Source of the DNA: Francisella adeliensis
GTDB taxonomy: Bacteria > Pseudomonadota > Gammaproteobacteria > Francisellales > Francisellaceae
DNA: 64,000 nucleotides
Reading direction: 5' to 3'
NCBI RefSeq assembly: GCF_003290445.1
Contig: NZ_CP021781.1
Span: 1,612,001 to 1,676,000 of the forward strand
The notes below the pieces were generated by a model. The model did not search any database. It had not been told where the DNA came from and worked only from the letters and a program-made list of their open reading frames with translations. Positions 47,378-57,698 of the stretch are shown piece by piece; positions within the stretch are counted from its first letter, which is position 1; every line of letters begins with the position of its first letter. A program made the translations under genes and the position numbers.

Positions 47378-49798
47378 TTAACTCTCTTTGATGATACTAA
47401 TAATATCTGCATAAACACCTGCAGCAGTAACTTCTATACCTGCACCTGCCCCTTGAATAACCATAGGTTGAACATAACGTTCAGTATAGATCATTACTAT
47501 ATTATCTATTCCTCTAATGTTAGCAAATGGACTACCTTGGTTGTAACCCTGAATCCCTACACTTGCTTTGCCATTTTCGACACGCCCAATATAGTGAACA
47601 CCTATAGCCGTTTGCTTTTTAGCCTCTATTTGCTTCATTATCTGATCATTAAACCCAGGTAGTTTAATGAAAAAATCCTCTAATGAACATTCTCTTAGTT
47701 CTTCAGGTACTAGATTTTCTATTTCCAAATCATTCAAGCTAATATTTACACCTATTTCTCTAGCCATTATTACTGTTTTCCTAGCAACATCTAAGCCTGA
47801 TAAGTCCTGTCTAGGATCTGGTTCGGTATAACCTTTATCATGAGCTAACTTAACAGCATCAGCAAAACTAACTCCATTATTAAGTTCGGTAAATATATAG
47901 CTTAATGTCCCAGAGAAAATCCCTTGTATCATTTTAACATTATCGCCACTTTGTACCATGTTTTGAATAGTTTTCACTAAAGGTAAACCCGCACAAACAT
48001 TTGTTTCATAGAGAAAATTAACTCCTCTAAGATTTGCTGTTTTTCTTAAATGCTGATAATACTCATAATCATTAGAGTTAGCATATTTATTAGGAGTTAC
48101 AACATTAACCCCTCTTTCTAAAAAGTGGGTATATTTAGTAGAAACTTCTTCACTTGCTGTAGCATCAATAACGATCTTTTTAATTGCTGAAGCTTTTGAC
48201 ATAAATTCAGCCAGCTTTTCTAAGTCAACCAGTTCATTCTTTTCAGCTAAAAGAGTTTCTGTATTCTCAAACAACAGGTTTTCATAAACTAATCTCATTT
48301 GTCTCGAATTAGTTACGCCTATTAGAACAATGTTTATACCTTTAGCATACCAACTTTCATATGTTTGCTTTAACTGGTTAATTAATTCTTTACCTATATT
48401 TCCAGCTCCAATAACTGCTACAGCCACATCATTACTAGTGGTGTTATAATGCCTATGCATCGCCTGAACACCTCTTTTTTCATCTACAGACCTTACTGCA
48501 ACAGTAACACTTCTTTCTGATGAACCTTGTGCTATAGCATGAATATTTATATTTGCTAACCTCAAAGAGTTTATAAGCTTTGCTAAAGATCCAGATTTAG
48601 CTCTCATTCCTTCACCAACAGCTGTAATCAAAGAATAATGTTTCTCAGCAATTATCTTTTCTATATGGTTATTTCTTATCTCATTAACAAACTCTTGAGA
48701 TAAGACTCTTAAGGCCTTATCTGCTTGTAAACTTTCCACAGCAACGCAAATCGAATACTCCGAACTTGCTTGAGAGATCATCATAACTGAAATATTTGCT
48801 TTTTCTAATGCACTGAAAACCTTCACAGAGATCCCAGAAACACCTATCATTCCAGCTCCTTGAACTCTAATGATAGCTACATTTGAAACACTAGTTAAAC
48901 CCTTAATAAGCCCTTGATCTTCATCTTTTTCAGCACTTATTTTAGTTCCTTTTTCTGAAGGGAAATAGCTACTTTTGATGTATATAGGCGTATTTTCTAG
49001 AGCCATAGGTGCTATTGTGAATGGATGCACTACCGAAGCGCCAAAATATGCCAACTCCAAAGCCTCTTTATAGGTAAGCCTAGACAATGGCTTTGCCTCA
49101 GGAACAACTGATGGATTAGCACTATATACTCCCTTAACATCTGTCCAGATATATAATTCATCCGCTTGCAATAATTTTGCAAATATAGCAGCAGAATAAT
49201 CACTGCAATTAAGCCCAAGAATAGTCCTTTTTCCCTCAGTATTTTGAGCTATAAATCCTGTTATTACGTATACATCGGCCTTATTATCATTTAATAACAC
49301 ATTTAACTTTTCTGAACTTTTTTGCCAGTCCACACACACCGGATAAATACTATCATCTACAATTAATTTTTCAGAGGCATCTACAAAATTTGCTTTAACA
49401 CCTATAGATTGAAAGTATGCTGTTAAAATATTAGCTGACCAAATCTCACCGAAACCTAGTATAAAAAATTCTAATTTAGATGCACAAGAGCCTGTCATAA
49501 CTATAGTGCTTAAAATATGCTTAATATCACAAATATCTCTACTAATTAAAGCTATTAAAGATTCATTGGCTGGGATTAATTCCTTTACTATATCAGTATG
49601 AAAACTACACACAGTATCCATTAAGTGATTATAATTTTCACCAGATAAAGCTTTTTCAATAGCATCACGCAAATGCGATGTTGTTTTATTTAAGGCAGAA
49701 ACTACAATAGCATCCCCCTTATAATCAATGATTTTAGAAATGTTTCTTATTTTTTCAGCACTAGCGAGACTACTTCCACCAAACTTATGTACAACCAT
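47378..49798 (-). CDS. thrA: Bifunctional aspartokinase I / homoserine dehydrogenase I
   Basis: Catalyses the first and third steps of the threonine/methionine branch. I chose the ATG at 49798 (806 aa), which gives MVVHKFGGSSLASAEKI like the E. coli start; an ATG at 49849 adds 17 non-homologous residues. Domains in order: aspartokinase (with GLNCSDYSAAIFAKLL), two ACT regulatory segments (GVSVKVFSALEKANISVMMISQ about 330-400; INIHAIAQGSSERSV), and homoserine dehydrogenase (VIGAGNIGKELI, then PNKYANS and GIFSGTLSYIFTELNNG). The ACT domains suggest feedback inhibition by threonine. First gene of thrABC. I see no clear leader-peptide attenuator. Confidence 0.95.
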   Translation of the reverse strand: MVVHKFGGSSLASAEKIRNISKIIDYKGDAIVVSALNKTTSHLRDAIEKALSGENYNHLMDTVCSFHTDIVKELIPANESLIALISRDICDIKHILSTIVMTGSCASKLEFFILGFGEIWSANILTAYFQSIGVKANFVDASEKLIVDDSIYPVCVDWQKSSEKLNVLLNDNKADVYVITGFIAQNTEGKRTILGLNCSDYSAAIFAKLLQADELYIWTDVKGVYSANPSVVPEAKPLSRLTYKEALELAYFGASVVHPFTIAPMALENTPIYIKSSYFPSEKGTKISAEKDEDQGLIKGLTSVSNVAIIRVQGAGMIGVSGISVKVFSALEKANISVMMISQASSEYSICVAVESLQADKALRVLSQEFVNEIRNNHIEKIIAEKHYSLITAVGEGMRAKSGSLAKLINSLRLANINIHAIAQGSSERSVTVAVRSVDEKRGVQAMHRHYNTTSNDVAVAVIGAGNIGKELINQLKQTYESWYAKGINIVLIGVTNSRQMRLVYENLLFENTETLLAEKNELVDLEKLAEFMSKASAIKKIVIDATASEEVSTKYTHFLERGVNVVTPNKYANSNDYEYYQHLRKTANLRGVNFLYETNVCAGLPLVKTIQNMVQSGDNVKMIQGIFSGTLSYIFTELNNGVSFADAVKLAHDKGYTEPDPRQDLSGLDVARKTVIMAREIGVNISLNDLEIENLVPEELRECSLEDFFIKLPGFNDQIMKQIEAKKQTAIGVHYIGRVENGKASVGIQGYNQGSPFANIRGIDNIVMIYTERYVQPMVIQGAGAGIEVTAAGVYADIISIIKES

Positions 49799-49929
49799 TT
49801 TTTTATATTGCTCAGACCATGTAATTATAACTACAATAAACGATAACATTTTCTCATAAATAAACTAGTCTTTTTGCACTTAAGCAGACCTATATCAGCA
49901 CAAAAGTACTAAATTACCTAAACTCTTAA

Positions 49930-51123
49930 TCAACCAACAAATGGATTGATATTAAAATAAAGATTAATGATTTGAGAAACAATAACTAAAGAGCCAAGAA
50001 TTCCAGCGTACAAATTAACAGCACTAAGTTCAAAGGTTTTTTTAGATCCTATAAATATAGGAGTATAAACAAAGATTATAACAGCAAAAATGGCTGCATA
50101 TTGTAATGCTAATATAAATCCTTGTGGATAAAATACCGTAAATATAAGAGGAGGTATAAAACATAGAAAACCAAGTTCAAGATTACTAATATTTTTACTA
50201 TATTTAGCAAAAATATCTCTAATATAATGCATCAATGAAATCCCGACGCCAATAAATGAAGTAATTACTGCAATATGAATAAATACATTTAAACCAATCT
50301 CTAGCATATCAGAATGTGAAAGACTCTTTATCTCATTTACAAAACCATTTGGAGTATTATTGCCACCAATAAAAAGTGACTGGTAACTATGTAAACCTTC
50401 TTGAGGTATTAGTGAAAGCGCTAAAAATATCCAAATAAAATAAATTATTAAAACAGCTAAACTTCCAATTAAAATACTTTTTTTAATACTCTTAATATCA
50501 CCATTTTGATACTCATACAAAACAGGAATTACATTATGAAACCCAAACGATGGTAAAAGTGTCGGCCAAGCAAATACTAATGCTGATAGTGAAACAGGCA
50601 TGTTACTTAAATAATCCATTTGTATATAAACAAACATTCCACCAATAGCTAGAATAAAAAATAAAAATTTTAAAAACACAAAAATTCGATTTGCATAATC
50701 ACTAACCTTGTAGCTATACATTAAACTACCAAATATCAGAATAAAAATAATTGCTGGTATCGCAACATTCGTAGCATTTGCTTTACCGCTTGGCAGAGCT
50801 AAAGAAACAAGACTAGAGCCTTGAGATGTATATGCTGATAATAAAGAATAAAGTAGTAAGATATATATTACTGCAAATATAGCTTGGTATAATTTTGGTG
50901 TTCTATCTTTCAGCATTGAGGTGAAATTGACACCCACCGGATATTTAGCACATGCATTTAAAAGCTTAAGAGCCGTTATATACATTACGCTCCATGATAA
51001 TAGCAAAAGCAATATAGCTACCTTAAATCCACAAGATGCAACAACTAACGGAAGAGAGAGCATTCCTGCACCAATAGTTGTGCCTATAATAAGTAATACT
51101 GAGCCAATAGCTTTAGAATTCAT
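49930..51123 (-). CDS. Aromatic amino acid permease (HAAAP family, TyrP/Mtr-like)
   Basis: A 397-residue transporter with 11 predicted helices. The family start is SVLLIIGTTIGAGMLSLPLVVASCGF, and the central FAWPTLLPSFGFHNVIPVLYEYQNGD is the HAAAP signature. It imports tyrosine or tryptophan with protons; which one cannot be read. It lies upstream of thrA on the same strand with about 130 bases between, so it may be a separate unit. Confidence 0.88.
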   Translation of the reverse strand: MNSKAIGSVLLIIGTTIGAGMLSLPLVVASCGFKVAILLLLLSWSVMYITALKLLNACAKYPVGVNFTSMLKDRTPKLYQAIFAVIYILLLYSLLSAYTSQGSSLVSLALPSGKANATNVAIPAIIFILIFGSLMYSYKVSDYANRIFVFLKFLFFILAIGGMFVYIQMDYLSNMPVSLSALVFAWPTLLPSFGFHNVIPVLYEYQNGDIKSIKKSILIGSLAVLIIYFIWIFLALSLIPQEGLHSYQSLFIGGNNTPNGFVNEIKSLSHSDMLEIGLNVFIHIAVITSFIGVGISLMHYIRDIFAKYSKNISNLELGFLCFIPPLIFTVFYPQGFILALQYAAIFAVIIFVYTPIFIGSKKTFELSAVNLYAGILGSLVIVSQIINLYFNINPFVG

Positions 51124-51250
51124 AAATTTATGCGTTATTTTAAAATCAATTATGAATACTACAGCATTTTAAATGTTAATCAATAACTTGTATTCTCTAT
51201 AATGTATTTTGCATATAATATAGATATACAAAAAATTTTGATTACAAAAA

Positions 51251-51697
51251 ATGAACTTATTTTCTAGTCTACAACAAGTTAAAAGTTTTAAATTCAACGC
51301 CTCTGCTGGCATAAACTCAGCTACAAATTGGAACGGTATAGGTCACGGAAAAGTAGTTACTAGAATAGAAGATAATCAAATATTCTTTAAAGAGGAAGGC
51401 TCATTCTCGCTAGAAAATATTACTAAACCTACTAATATTTTTAATGAATATATCTGGACTAAACTTTCTGAAAATAAGCTAAGACTTTCTCATGCTCGTT
51501 TTGGCTATAAAAATACCGTTACTCTTTTTGATTTAATCAAAATATCAGAAACTGTTTGGCAAAGTGAAGAGGCTCATGTTTGTGTTGATGATTTATATTC
51601 TGCAAAGCTTGAAATCACTAGCAATTCTATAAAACTAAAGTGGAATATTGTCGGCCCTAAGAAAGATGAGAGTATAGAATATAATTATAGTTTCTAA
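51251..51697 (+). CDS. DUF6314-like protein
   Basis: A 148-residue soluble protein. The layout fits DUF6314: an early NGIGHGKVVTRI strand pair, FFKEEGSFSL, NEYIWTKLSENKLRLSHARFG, AHVCVDDLYSAKLEI and the closing LKWNIVGPKKDESIEYNY. These form a predicted beta-barrel lipocalin-type fold; the function is unknown. Its last bases overlap the end of the convergent kdpE by three bases. Confidence 0.7.
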   Translation: MNLFSSLQQVKSFKFNASAGINSATNWNGIGHGKVVTRIEDNQIFFKEEGSFSLENITKPTNIFNEYIWTKLSENKLRLSHARFGYKNTVTLFDLIKISETVWQSEEAHVCVDDLYSAKLEITSNSIKLKWNIVGPKKDESIEYNYSF

Positions 51698-52383
51698 TCC
51701 GCACCAATAAAACGATAACCAATCGCATTCTCTGTAGTTATAAGCGGTTGTTTATTACAGTCAGATAGTTTTTTTCTTAATTGACCGATATACACTCTTA
51801 GATACTGAGCTCCATCACCATAATACTCACCCCAAACATCTCTTAAAACATCATCTTGCAATACTAATTTACCTGAATTAATCACTAACTTTTGTAGTAT
51901 TAAAAACTCTTTTTTTGATAAGTGAATTTGCTCACCATCTATTAGCACTTTTCTATCACTGACATCTACCATCAAGTTATCAAAGCTATACTGATTTAGC
52001 TGATTTTGGCTGGCATTTTGTAAAATACTGTTAGTTATCACACTCTTAACTCTAGCTACCAATTCTGGCATATCAAAAGGCTTCTTCACATAGTCATTAG
52101 CCCCAGCATCCAACGCTTTAACTACTTCTGTAGTATCACTTCTTGCTGATAGAACTATTATTGGGATTTTATAGTTTTGACGAATAATTGGAATTAAATT
52201 TTGACCATCATCATCGGGTAATCCCAAATCAAGAATAATTACATCCACGGTGCTTTGAGTTAAGTACTCTTTAGCTGTTATCGTGCTATCAACACAGTCA
52301 ACATCATAGCCTAGCACGAGAAATGTCTTTTCTAAAAAACGCCTAATCTGTAAATCATCTTCTACTATTAGAATTTTTTTCAT
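51694..52383 (-). CDS. kdpE: Response regulator KdpE
   Basis: OmpR-type regulator of 229 residues. The receiver domain has the acidic pocket E8-D10, the phosphoacceptor D52 (IILDLGLPDDDG) and the lysine in YVKKPFDMPEL. The winged-helix domain (about 128-229) ends YLRVYIGQLRKKLSD and ENAIGYRFIG. It activates kdp transcription after phosphorylation by KdpD. Ends the kdpFABCDE operon. Confidence 0.95.
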   Translation of the reverse strand: MKKILIVEDDLQIRRFLEKTFLVLGYDVDCVDSTITAKEYLTQSTVDVIILDLGLPDDDGQNLIPIIRQNYKIPIIVLSARSDTTEVVKALDAGANDYVKKPFDMPELVARVKSVITNSILQNASQNQLNQYSFDNLMVDVSDRKVLIDGEQIHLSKKEFLILQKLVINSGKLVLQDDVLRDVWGEYYGDGAQYLRVYIGQLRKKLSDCNKQPLITTENAIGYRFIGAD

Positions 52384-52397
52384 ATTGAGTTATCCAA

Positions 52398-55079
52398 TTA
52401 TTTTTTATCAGTATACTTTTGTGGCAAAACTATTTTAAACCTACTTCCACAATTTTCACCATCGCTATATGCCGTTATAACACCATGATGTGCCTCAACT
52501 ATTCCTTTACATATTGACAGACCTAGACCATTACCTTGGGTGTAGCTATCTTTTTTATCAAGTCGGTGAAATACAGTAAATATACTTTCTAAATCTGCCT
52601 TACTTAGACCAATACCGTTATCACTTACCTCAAAAACACATTCGCCATTACTTTTCTGAATTAAGCTAACATAAACTTTACTGTTATCGGAATTTGAGAA
52701 CTTTACAGCATTATCAACTAAATTTAGCATAACTTGTTTAAATAACATTTCATCACATTCAAACTCAAATTCATCTTTTGAATTATCAAATTCAATATCA
52801 GCTTGAGAATAAAGTCTAGAACATATTTGCTGCATATCATGTATGAATGATTTATTGTTTTGCTTACTTATTGCTAAAGCTAAACTTCCTGACTCAACTT
52901 TGAGCATCTGCATAATATTATCGATATAATTATCCAACCTTTTAGACTCGGATAACGCAATATCTAACATTTCATCTTTTTGGATTTCATTAAATGATTC
53001 TTTGAACGATTTCAAACTACTTATAGAGCCCATAATAGATGCTAAAGGTGTTTTCAAATCATGAGATACTGATGAAAGCATAGATTGTTGTAACTTCTCC
53101 TGCTCCTGTAACAGCATAAGTTTCTTCTCTTCTTTTTCAAGATTGCGTTTAAGTAATAAATGAGAGATGTGTGACAGCAAATTACTTAATATAACACTAT
53201 CTGAAATAACTCTTTCTGTCGCCTCTTGAGAGCGTAGATATATACCTAGTACGCCTAAAACCCTATTTTCTATAACTAATGGTTCTATCGCCCAGTTTAA
53301 ACCGGAGAATGTATTAGTTCCCTTGCCACAGCTTAACTTATATGAAAAACTCCACTTTGCAGCAACAAGCTCTTTTTGATTAAAATTTGGGTGTTGTGGA
53401 AACGCTGCTAAATCTAACTCTCCATCTTTGACACTTAAAAAAACAAAACTACATCTAAAGTATTCTTCTAAAGCTTGTAAAAATATTACCCTAAAATCTT
53501 TGTCTACATTTTTCTCATTAAAAAGTTTAGTAAACCTATAAAGTACAGATATTCTATTTTCTCGTTCCTGTAATGAGAGAAATGCTTTTTTAGTTTTTAA
53601 TATAGTATGGCTTAGAAACATTTCCATAAATACAAAAAACACAAATGATGTTAAGCCCGCCAAACTTGAGATATGAAACTCAAAATTTGGCATTAGATAT
53701 ACATAAATATATAAAAGCGTTGCCACAACTGATGATGCAATCGATGCAACTAAGCCAAACCTGTATGAGCAAAATGCTAACACCATCAAAAAACAGAGTG
53801 TTTTTGCCAGCAATCCGGTATCACCTAACCCGATAAATATCGCAAAACCTGAAATTAAAACGATACTCATAGATTTGATAGCATCTACAAAATTTCTTTT
53901 ATGCGTTTTATCTCTACTAACTTTAAATTTAGACTTATCTTTGACAGCCTTTTTATTTACCGATATAACATGTACTTGCATACCGTTATTTTTACGAATT
54001 AAATCATAGACAACCGAGCCTAAAATCACATCTTTCCATTTAGGTCTTATAGACTTCCCAATAACAATATCTGTTGCACCTATCGAAACTGCATACTCAG
54101 TTATCGCTTCAGATATTTTATCACCAAGGATATGGTCGATATTATAACCAAGACTATTCGCTAATAACTTATAGCGTCTAATCAAGCCAAAACTTACTTT
54201 GCTAAGCGAGTCAGACCGCTGCACAAAAACAGCTATCAAACGAGCATTTAAAGTCGTGGCTAACTGCTTACCTTTGCGTAACAGCGTAGGTGTAGAATCA
54301 TCATAACCACAGCATACAAGCACATACGGTGAGCTAGGAATTAAATTACCATTCTTATATAGCTTCTTGTATTGTTGTATATCCTGACCAACATGGTTTG
54401 CAGCCATTCTGAAAGTATAATCTCTTAAAATTGTAAGATTTGTGTATTGAAAATATTTCTCTAAAGCTCTATCAATAGCATCACTTTTATAAACCTTGCC
54501 TTGCCTTAGTCGTTTAATTAGCTCTTCCGGAGATACATCAACTACAACTAGCTCATCTGCTGATTGGATAAACTCATTTGGAACAATTTCATTAACTTCA
54601 GTTTGAGTAATTTGTGTAACTTCATAAGAGATACTAGCTATATGTTGAATATTTACAGCAGTATATACAGATATCCCTTCATCTAATAACTCTTCAATGT
54701 CTTGATAGCGTTTTTTATTTCTTGTACCGGAAATATTTGTGTGTGCAAGTTCATCAATGATGACAATATCTGGTTTACGCTGTTTTATAATATCAACATC
54801 TAATTCTTGAAAAGCACTACCACGATAGTCAACAGATTTAGTACTAATAACCTCTAAACCATCTATAAGAGATTCTGTCTCTACCCTACCATGGCTAACT
54901 ATCAGTCCGATAACTACATCTTTATTATCTTTTTGTACAGTTTTAGCATTATTAAGCATGGCATAGCTTTTACCAACTCCAGGAGCATAGCCTAAAAATA
55001 TTTTTAGCTTACCCTTGCTTGCTTCACCACTTTTGTTTGCTAAGTTTAATAAAGCATCTACTTTTTGCTTATTTTCCAT
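52398..55079 (-). CDS. kdpD: Potassium sensor histidine kinase KdpD
   Basis: An 893-residue sensor: the N-terminal KdpD domain with Walker A GYAPGVGKS (30-38) and IIDELAHTN, a USP-like domain (about 250-370), four membrane helices (about 400-500), a GAF region, HisKA with H673 in SVSHDLKTPLASIMG, and an HATPase domain (NLVDNAVKFS, DNGIGLS, GNGLGLSI). It senses low K+ or turgor. In Francisella it has been reported to phosphorylate the orphan regulator PmrA as well; nothing here tests that. Confidence 0.96.
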   Translation of the reverse strand: MENKQKVDALLNLANKSGEASKGKLKIFLGYAPGVGKSYAMLNNAKTVQKDNKDVVIGLIVSHGRVETESLIDGLEVISTKSVDYRGSAFQELDVDIIKQRKPDIVIIDELAHTNISGTRNKKRYQDIEELLDEGISVYTAVNIQHIASISYEVTQITQTEVNEIVPNEFIQSADELVVVDVSPEELIKRLRQGKVYKSDAIDRALEKYFQYTNLTILRDYTFRMAANHVGQDIQQYKKLYKNGNLIPSSPYVLVCCGYDDSTPTLLRKGKQLATTLNARLIAVFVQRSDSLSKVSFGLIRRYKLLANSLGYNIDHILGDKISEAITEYAVSIGATDIVIGKSIRPKWKDVILGSVVYDLIRKNNGMQVHVISVNKKAVKDKSKFKVSRDKTHKRNFVDAIKSMSIVLISGFAIFIGLGDTGLLAKTLCFLMVLAFCSYRFGLVASIASSVVATLLYIYVYLMPNFEFHISSLAGLTSFVFFVFMEMFLSHTILKTKKAFLSLQERENRISVLYRFTKLFNEKNVDKDFRVIFLQALEEYFRCSFVFLSVKDGELDLAAFPQHPNFNQKELVAAKWSFSYKLSCGKGTNTFSGLNWAIEPLVIENRVLGVLGIYLRSQEATERVISDSVILSNLLSHISHLLLKRNLEKEEKKLMLLQEQEKLQQSMLSSVSHDLKTPLASIMGSISSLKSFKESFNEIQKDEMLDIALSESKRLDNYIDNIMQMLKVESGSLALAISKQNNKSFIHDMQQICSRLYSQADIEFDNSKDEFEFECDEMLFKQVMLNLVDNAVKFSNSDNSKVYVSLIQKSNGECVFEVSDNGIGLSKADLESIFTVFHRLDKKDSYTQGNGLGLSICKGIVEAHHGVITAYSDGENCGSRFKIVLPQKYTDKK

Positions 55080-55090
55080 ACTCTTTTTTC

Positions 55091-55642
55091 TTATTTATGA
55101 ATTAGCTTCATCAAATCCATGTTAAGTTCAAGAACATTAACAGTATCAGTGTTGAAGAGTCTATACCTAGTATTGCTTTTTATCAAACTGTATATTTTAT
55201 TCGGTGCGATATTGTTTACTTTAGCAATATAGTCAGCTTGATAATATGCTGCATCAGCCGTTATATCAGGGTCAAGGCCACTTCCTGAAGCAAATACCAA
55301 ATCTTCTGGTACTGGCTTGTTTTTACCATATTTTTGCTGTAATTTCTCAATCCTTTCTTTCACCAATTTCTCTTGCTCTGGATTATTGATGGCATAATTA
55401 GAGCCTCCACTAGCTTGAGCGTTATAGTCACTAGCTGATGGTCTTGACTGAAAAAGATTGCTCGGCATATGCTGACCAATCAGCTCTGAACCAATAGTTT
55501 TTCCATTTTCATTATACATAGACCCTGTAGCTTGATGATTAAAAAAAGTATATCCAACACCCATTGTTACAAATGGATAAACTAAACCTAAGGCTATTGT
55601 AAAAAATAACATTGCCCTTAATGATACAAATAAATTTCTCAT
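55091..55642 (-). CDS. kdpC: Potassium-transporting ATPase subunit C
   Basis: A 183-residue accessory subunit of the KdpFABC complex with one N-terminal membrane helix (about 9-30) and a periplasmic domain. Motifs: SELIGQHMPSNLFQSRPSA, ASGSGLDPDITADAAYYQ and the late LELNMDL. A strong GGAGAG ribosome site precedes the ATG. Confidence 0.96.
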   Translation of the reverse strand: MRNLFVSLRAMLFFTIALGLVYPFVTMGVGYTFFNHQATGSMYNENGKTIGSELIGQHMPSNLFQSRPSASDYNAQASGGSNYAINNPEQEKLVKERIEKLQQKYGKNKPVPEDLVFASGSGLDPDITADAAYYQADYIAKVNNIAPNKIYSLIKSNTRYRLFNTDTVNVLELNMDLMKLIHK

Positions 55643-55655
55643 TTTCTCTCTCCAA

Positions 55656-57689
55656 CTAAACTAAATGTAGCATCGTAATACACATATCTATAAGCTTTAT
55701 ACCTATAAATGGAACTATAACCCCACCAAGCCCATAAACTAACATATTCTTTCTTAGTAATGCTTGTGCTGATGACACTACACTTTTAACACCTATCAAT
55801 GCCATAGGTATCAAAAATATAATTATAAGAGCATTAAATATCACCGCTGAAAGTATTGCACTCTCTGATGAATGTAAGTGCATGATATTCAAAGCATTAA
55901 GACTAGGAAACGCCATCACAAACAATGCTGGTATAACCACAAAGTACTTTGCAATATCATTTGTAATACTAAATGTTGTCAAAGCTCCTCTTGTAACTAA
56001 TATTTGCTTACCGATTTTGACAATCTCGATAATCTTCTTAGGGTCAGAATCAAGGTCAACCATATTACCGGCTTCTCTAGCCGCTGAAGTGCCCGATGCC
56101 ATTGCAATACCTACATCTGCTTGGGCTAAAGCTGGGGCATCATTTGTACCATCACCACACATTGCTACAGTTTTGCCTTCTTTTTGAGCCTTAATTATAA
56201 AATCAAGTTTATCTTTAGGTGATGCTTGAGCGATATAATCATCAACGCCTGCCTCTGCTGCTATTGATGCTGCTGTTAGTGGGTTATCTCCTGTTATCAT
56301 CACAGTCTCTACACCCATTTTTCGCAACTCTGCAAAACGCTCATTGATGTTTGGCTTTATAATATCTTTTAAATATATAACGCCTAACAATTTATTGTTT
56401 TGAGCTACCGCTAGTGGTGTACCACCTTGTTCAGAGATTGTCTCAACTATCTTCTGAAAAGTTGTTTGAATAGATGCACTTAATGAATCGCCTAAATATC
56501 CCTCTATAGCTGAAATAGCACCTTTTCTTATCAAAACATTATCGTAATCAATACCACTCATGCGAGTATAAGCAGAAAAAGGTATTATCTCGACACTATC
56601 TAAATCAACATCATTTTGAGAAAACTCAAAGCTTTGTTCAGCAAGCTTTACGATAGATTTACCTTCTGGAGTTTCATCAGATAATGAGCTAATCCATGCA
56701 GCATAAGCAAGCTCTTGTTCATCTATTGTACCAACCGGTATAAATTCAGTTGCAAACCTATTACCAAGGGTTATAGTTCCTGTTTTATCTAATAACAACA
56801 AATCTATACTTCCTGATGATTCAACAGCTCTACCAGATAATGCAACGATATTAAACTTTAACAATCTATCCATTCCTGAGATTCCTACCGCTGATAGTAA
56901 ACCTGCGATAGTCGTTGGTATCAATGTCACAAATAATGCAATAAGCATAACTACAGATAGCATCGTATTACTATACATTGCCATACCATATAGTGAGCAT
57001 ACTGCAAATATAAATATCAAAGTTAAGCCTGATAACAATATAGTCAATGCAATCTCATTTGGCGACTTCATACGCTTAGCATTTTCAACTAAATCAATCA
57101 TCTTATCTAAAAAGCTCTCACCAGGATTTGATGTAACTTTTACTTTTATGCTATCAGATACTACTTTTGTGCCAGCTGTGACAGCAGAGTTATCAGAGCC
57201 TGACTCTTTAACTACTGGTTCAGATTCACCTGTAATAGCAGACTCATCTATAGTAGCCATCCCCTCTACAACATCGCCATCACAGGGTACAAAGCAGTTA
57301 GTTTCCACTAAAACAACATCGCCTATTCTTAGACTTTCAGCATCTACTTTTGTAGTATTGCCATCAGAGTCTACTTTTATAGCTATTAGTTTTGATTTAG
57401 CTGCCTTTAAAGTATCTGCTTGAGCCTTACCCCTACCTTCAGCTATAGCTTCAGCAAAGTTTGCAAATAAAATTGTAAACCATAGCCATAATACTACCTG
57501 CAGAGTAAAACCAAAGTATTGCCCTGTAACTATCTGACCTATCAGATAAACAGAGCATAGTAATGTAACGACCTCAACACAAAACATCACAGGATTAGCA
57601 ACCATTTGTTTTGGATTACATTTTGTAAATGATTTAAGTATTGCTGGAATAACTAATTCTTTAGACAGCATTGAAGATTTCTTATTCAT
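55656..57689 (-). CDS. kdpB: Potassium-transporting ATPase subunit B (P-type ATPase)
   Basis: Catalytic P-type ATPase subunit of 677 residues. The phosphorylated aspartate is D301 in LLLDKTGTITLGN; the TGES actuator loop (DESAITGESEPVVK) and MCGDGTNDAPALAQADVG hinge are present. I chose the ATG at 57689, spaced properly from TAGGTGA; a GTG at 57698 overlaps that site. It follows kdpA directly. Confidence 0.97.
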   Translation of the reverse strand: MNKKSSMLSKELVIPAILKSFTKCNPKQMVANPVMFCVEVVTLLCSVYLIGQIVTGQYFGFTLQVVLWLWFTILFANFAEAIAEGRGKAQADTLKAAKSKLIAIKVDSDGNTTKVDAESLRIGDVVLVETNCFVPCDGDVVEGMATIDESAITGESEPVVKESGSDNSAVTAGTKVVSDSIKVKVTSNPGESFLDKMIDLVENAKRMKSPNEIALTILLSGLTLIFIFAVCSLYGMAMYSNTMLSVVMLIALFVTLIPTTIAGLLSAVGISGMDRLLKFNIVALSGRAVESSGSIDLLLLDKTGTITLGNRFATEFIPVGTIDEQELAYAAWISSLSDETPEGKSIVKLAEQSFEFSQNDVDLDSVEIIPFSAYTRMSGIDYDNVLIRKGAISAIEGYLGDSLSASIQTTFQKIVETISEQGGTPLAVAQNNKLLGVIYLKDIIKPNINERFAELRKMGVETVMITGDNPLTAASIAAEAGVDDYIAQASPKDKLDFIIKAQKEGKTVAMCGDGTNDAPALAQADVGIAMASGTSAAREAGNMVDLDSDPKKIIEIVKIGKQILVTRGALTTFSITNDIAKYFVVIPALFVMAFPSLNALNIMHLHSSESAILSAVIFNALIIIFLIPMALIGVKSVVSSAQALLRKNMLVYGLGGVIVPFIGIKLIDMCITMLHLV

Positions 57690-57698
57690 ATTATTCAC

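Noticed and set aside
49799-49849. N-terminal extension of thrA (LSFIVVIITW) as a threonine/isoleucine leader peptide
   Set aside because: It is in frame with thrA, has no run of Thr or Ile codons of the thrL kind, and no attenuator hairpin is seen.
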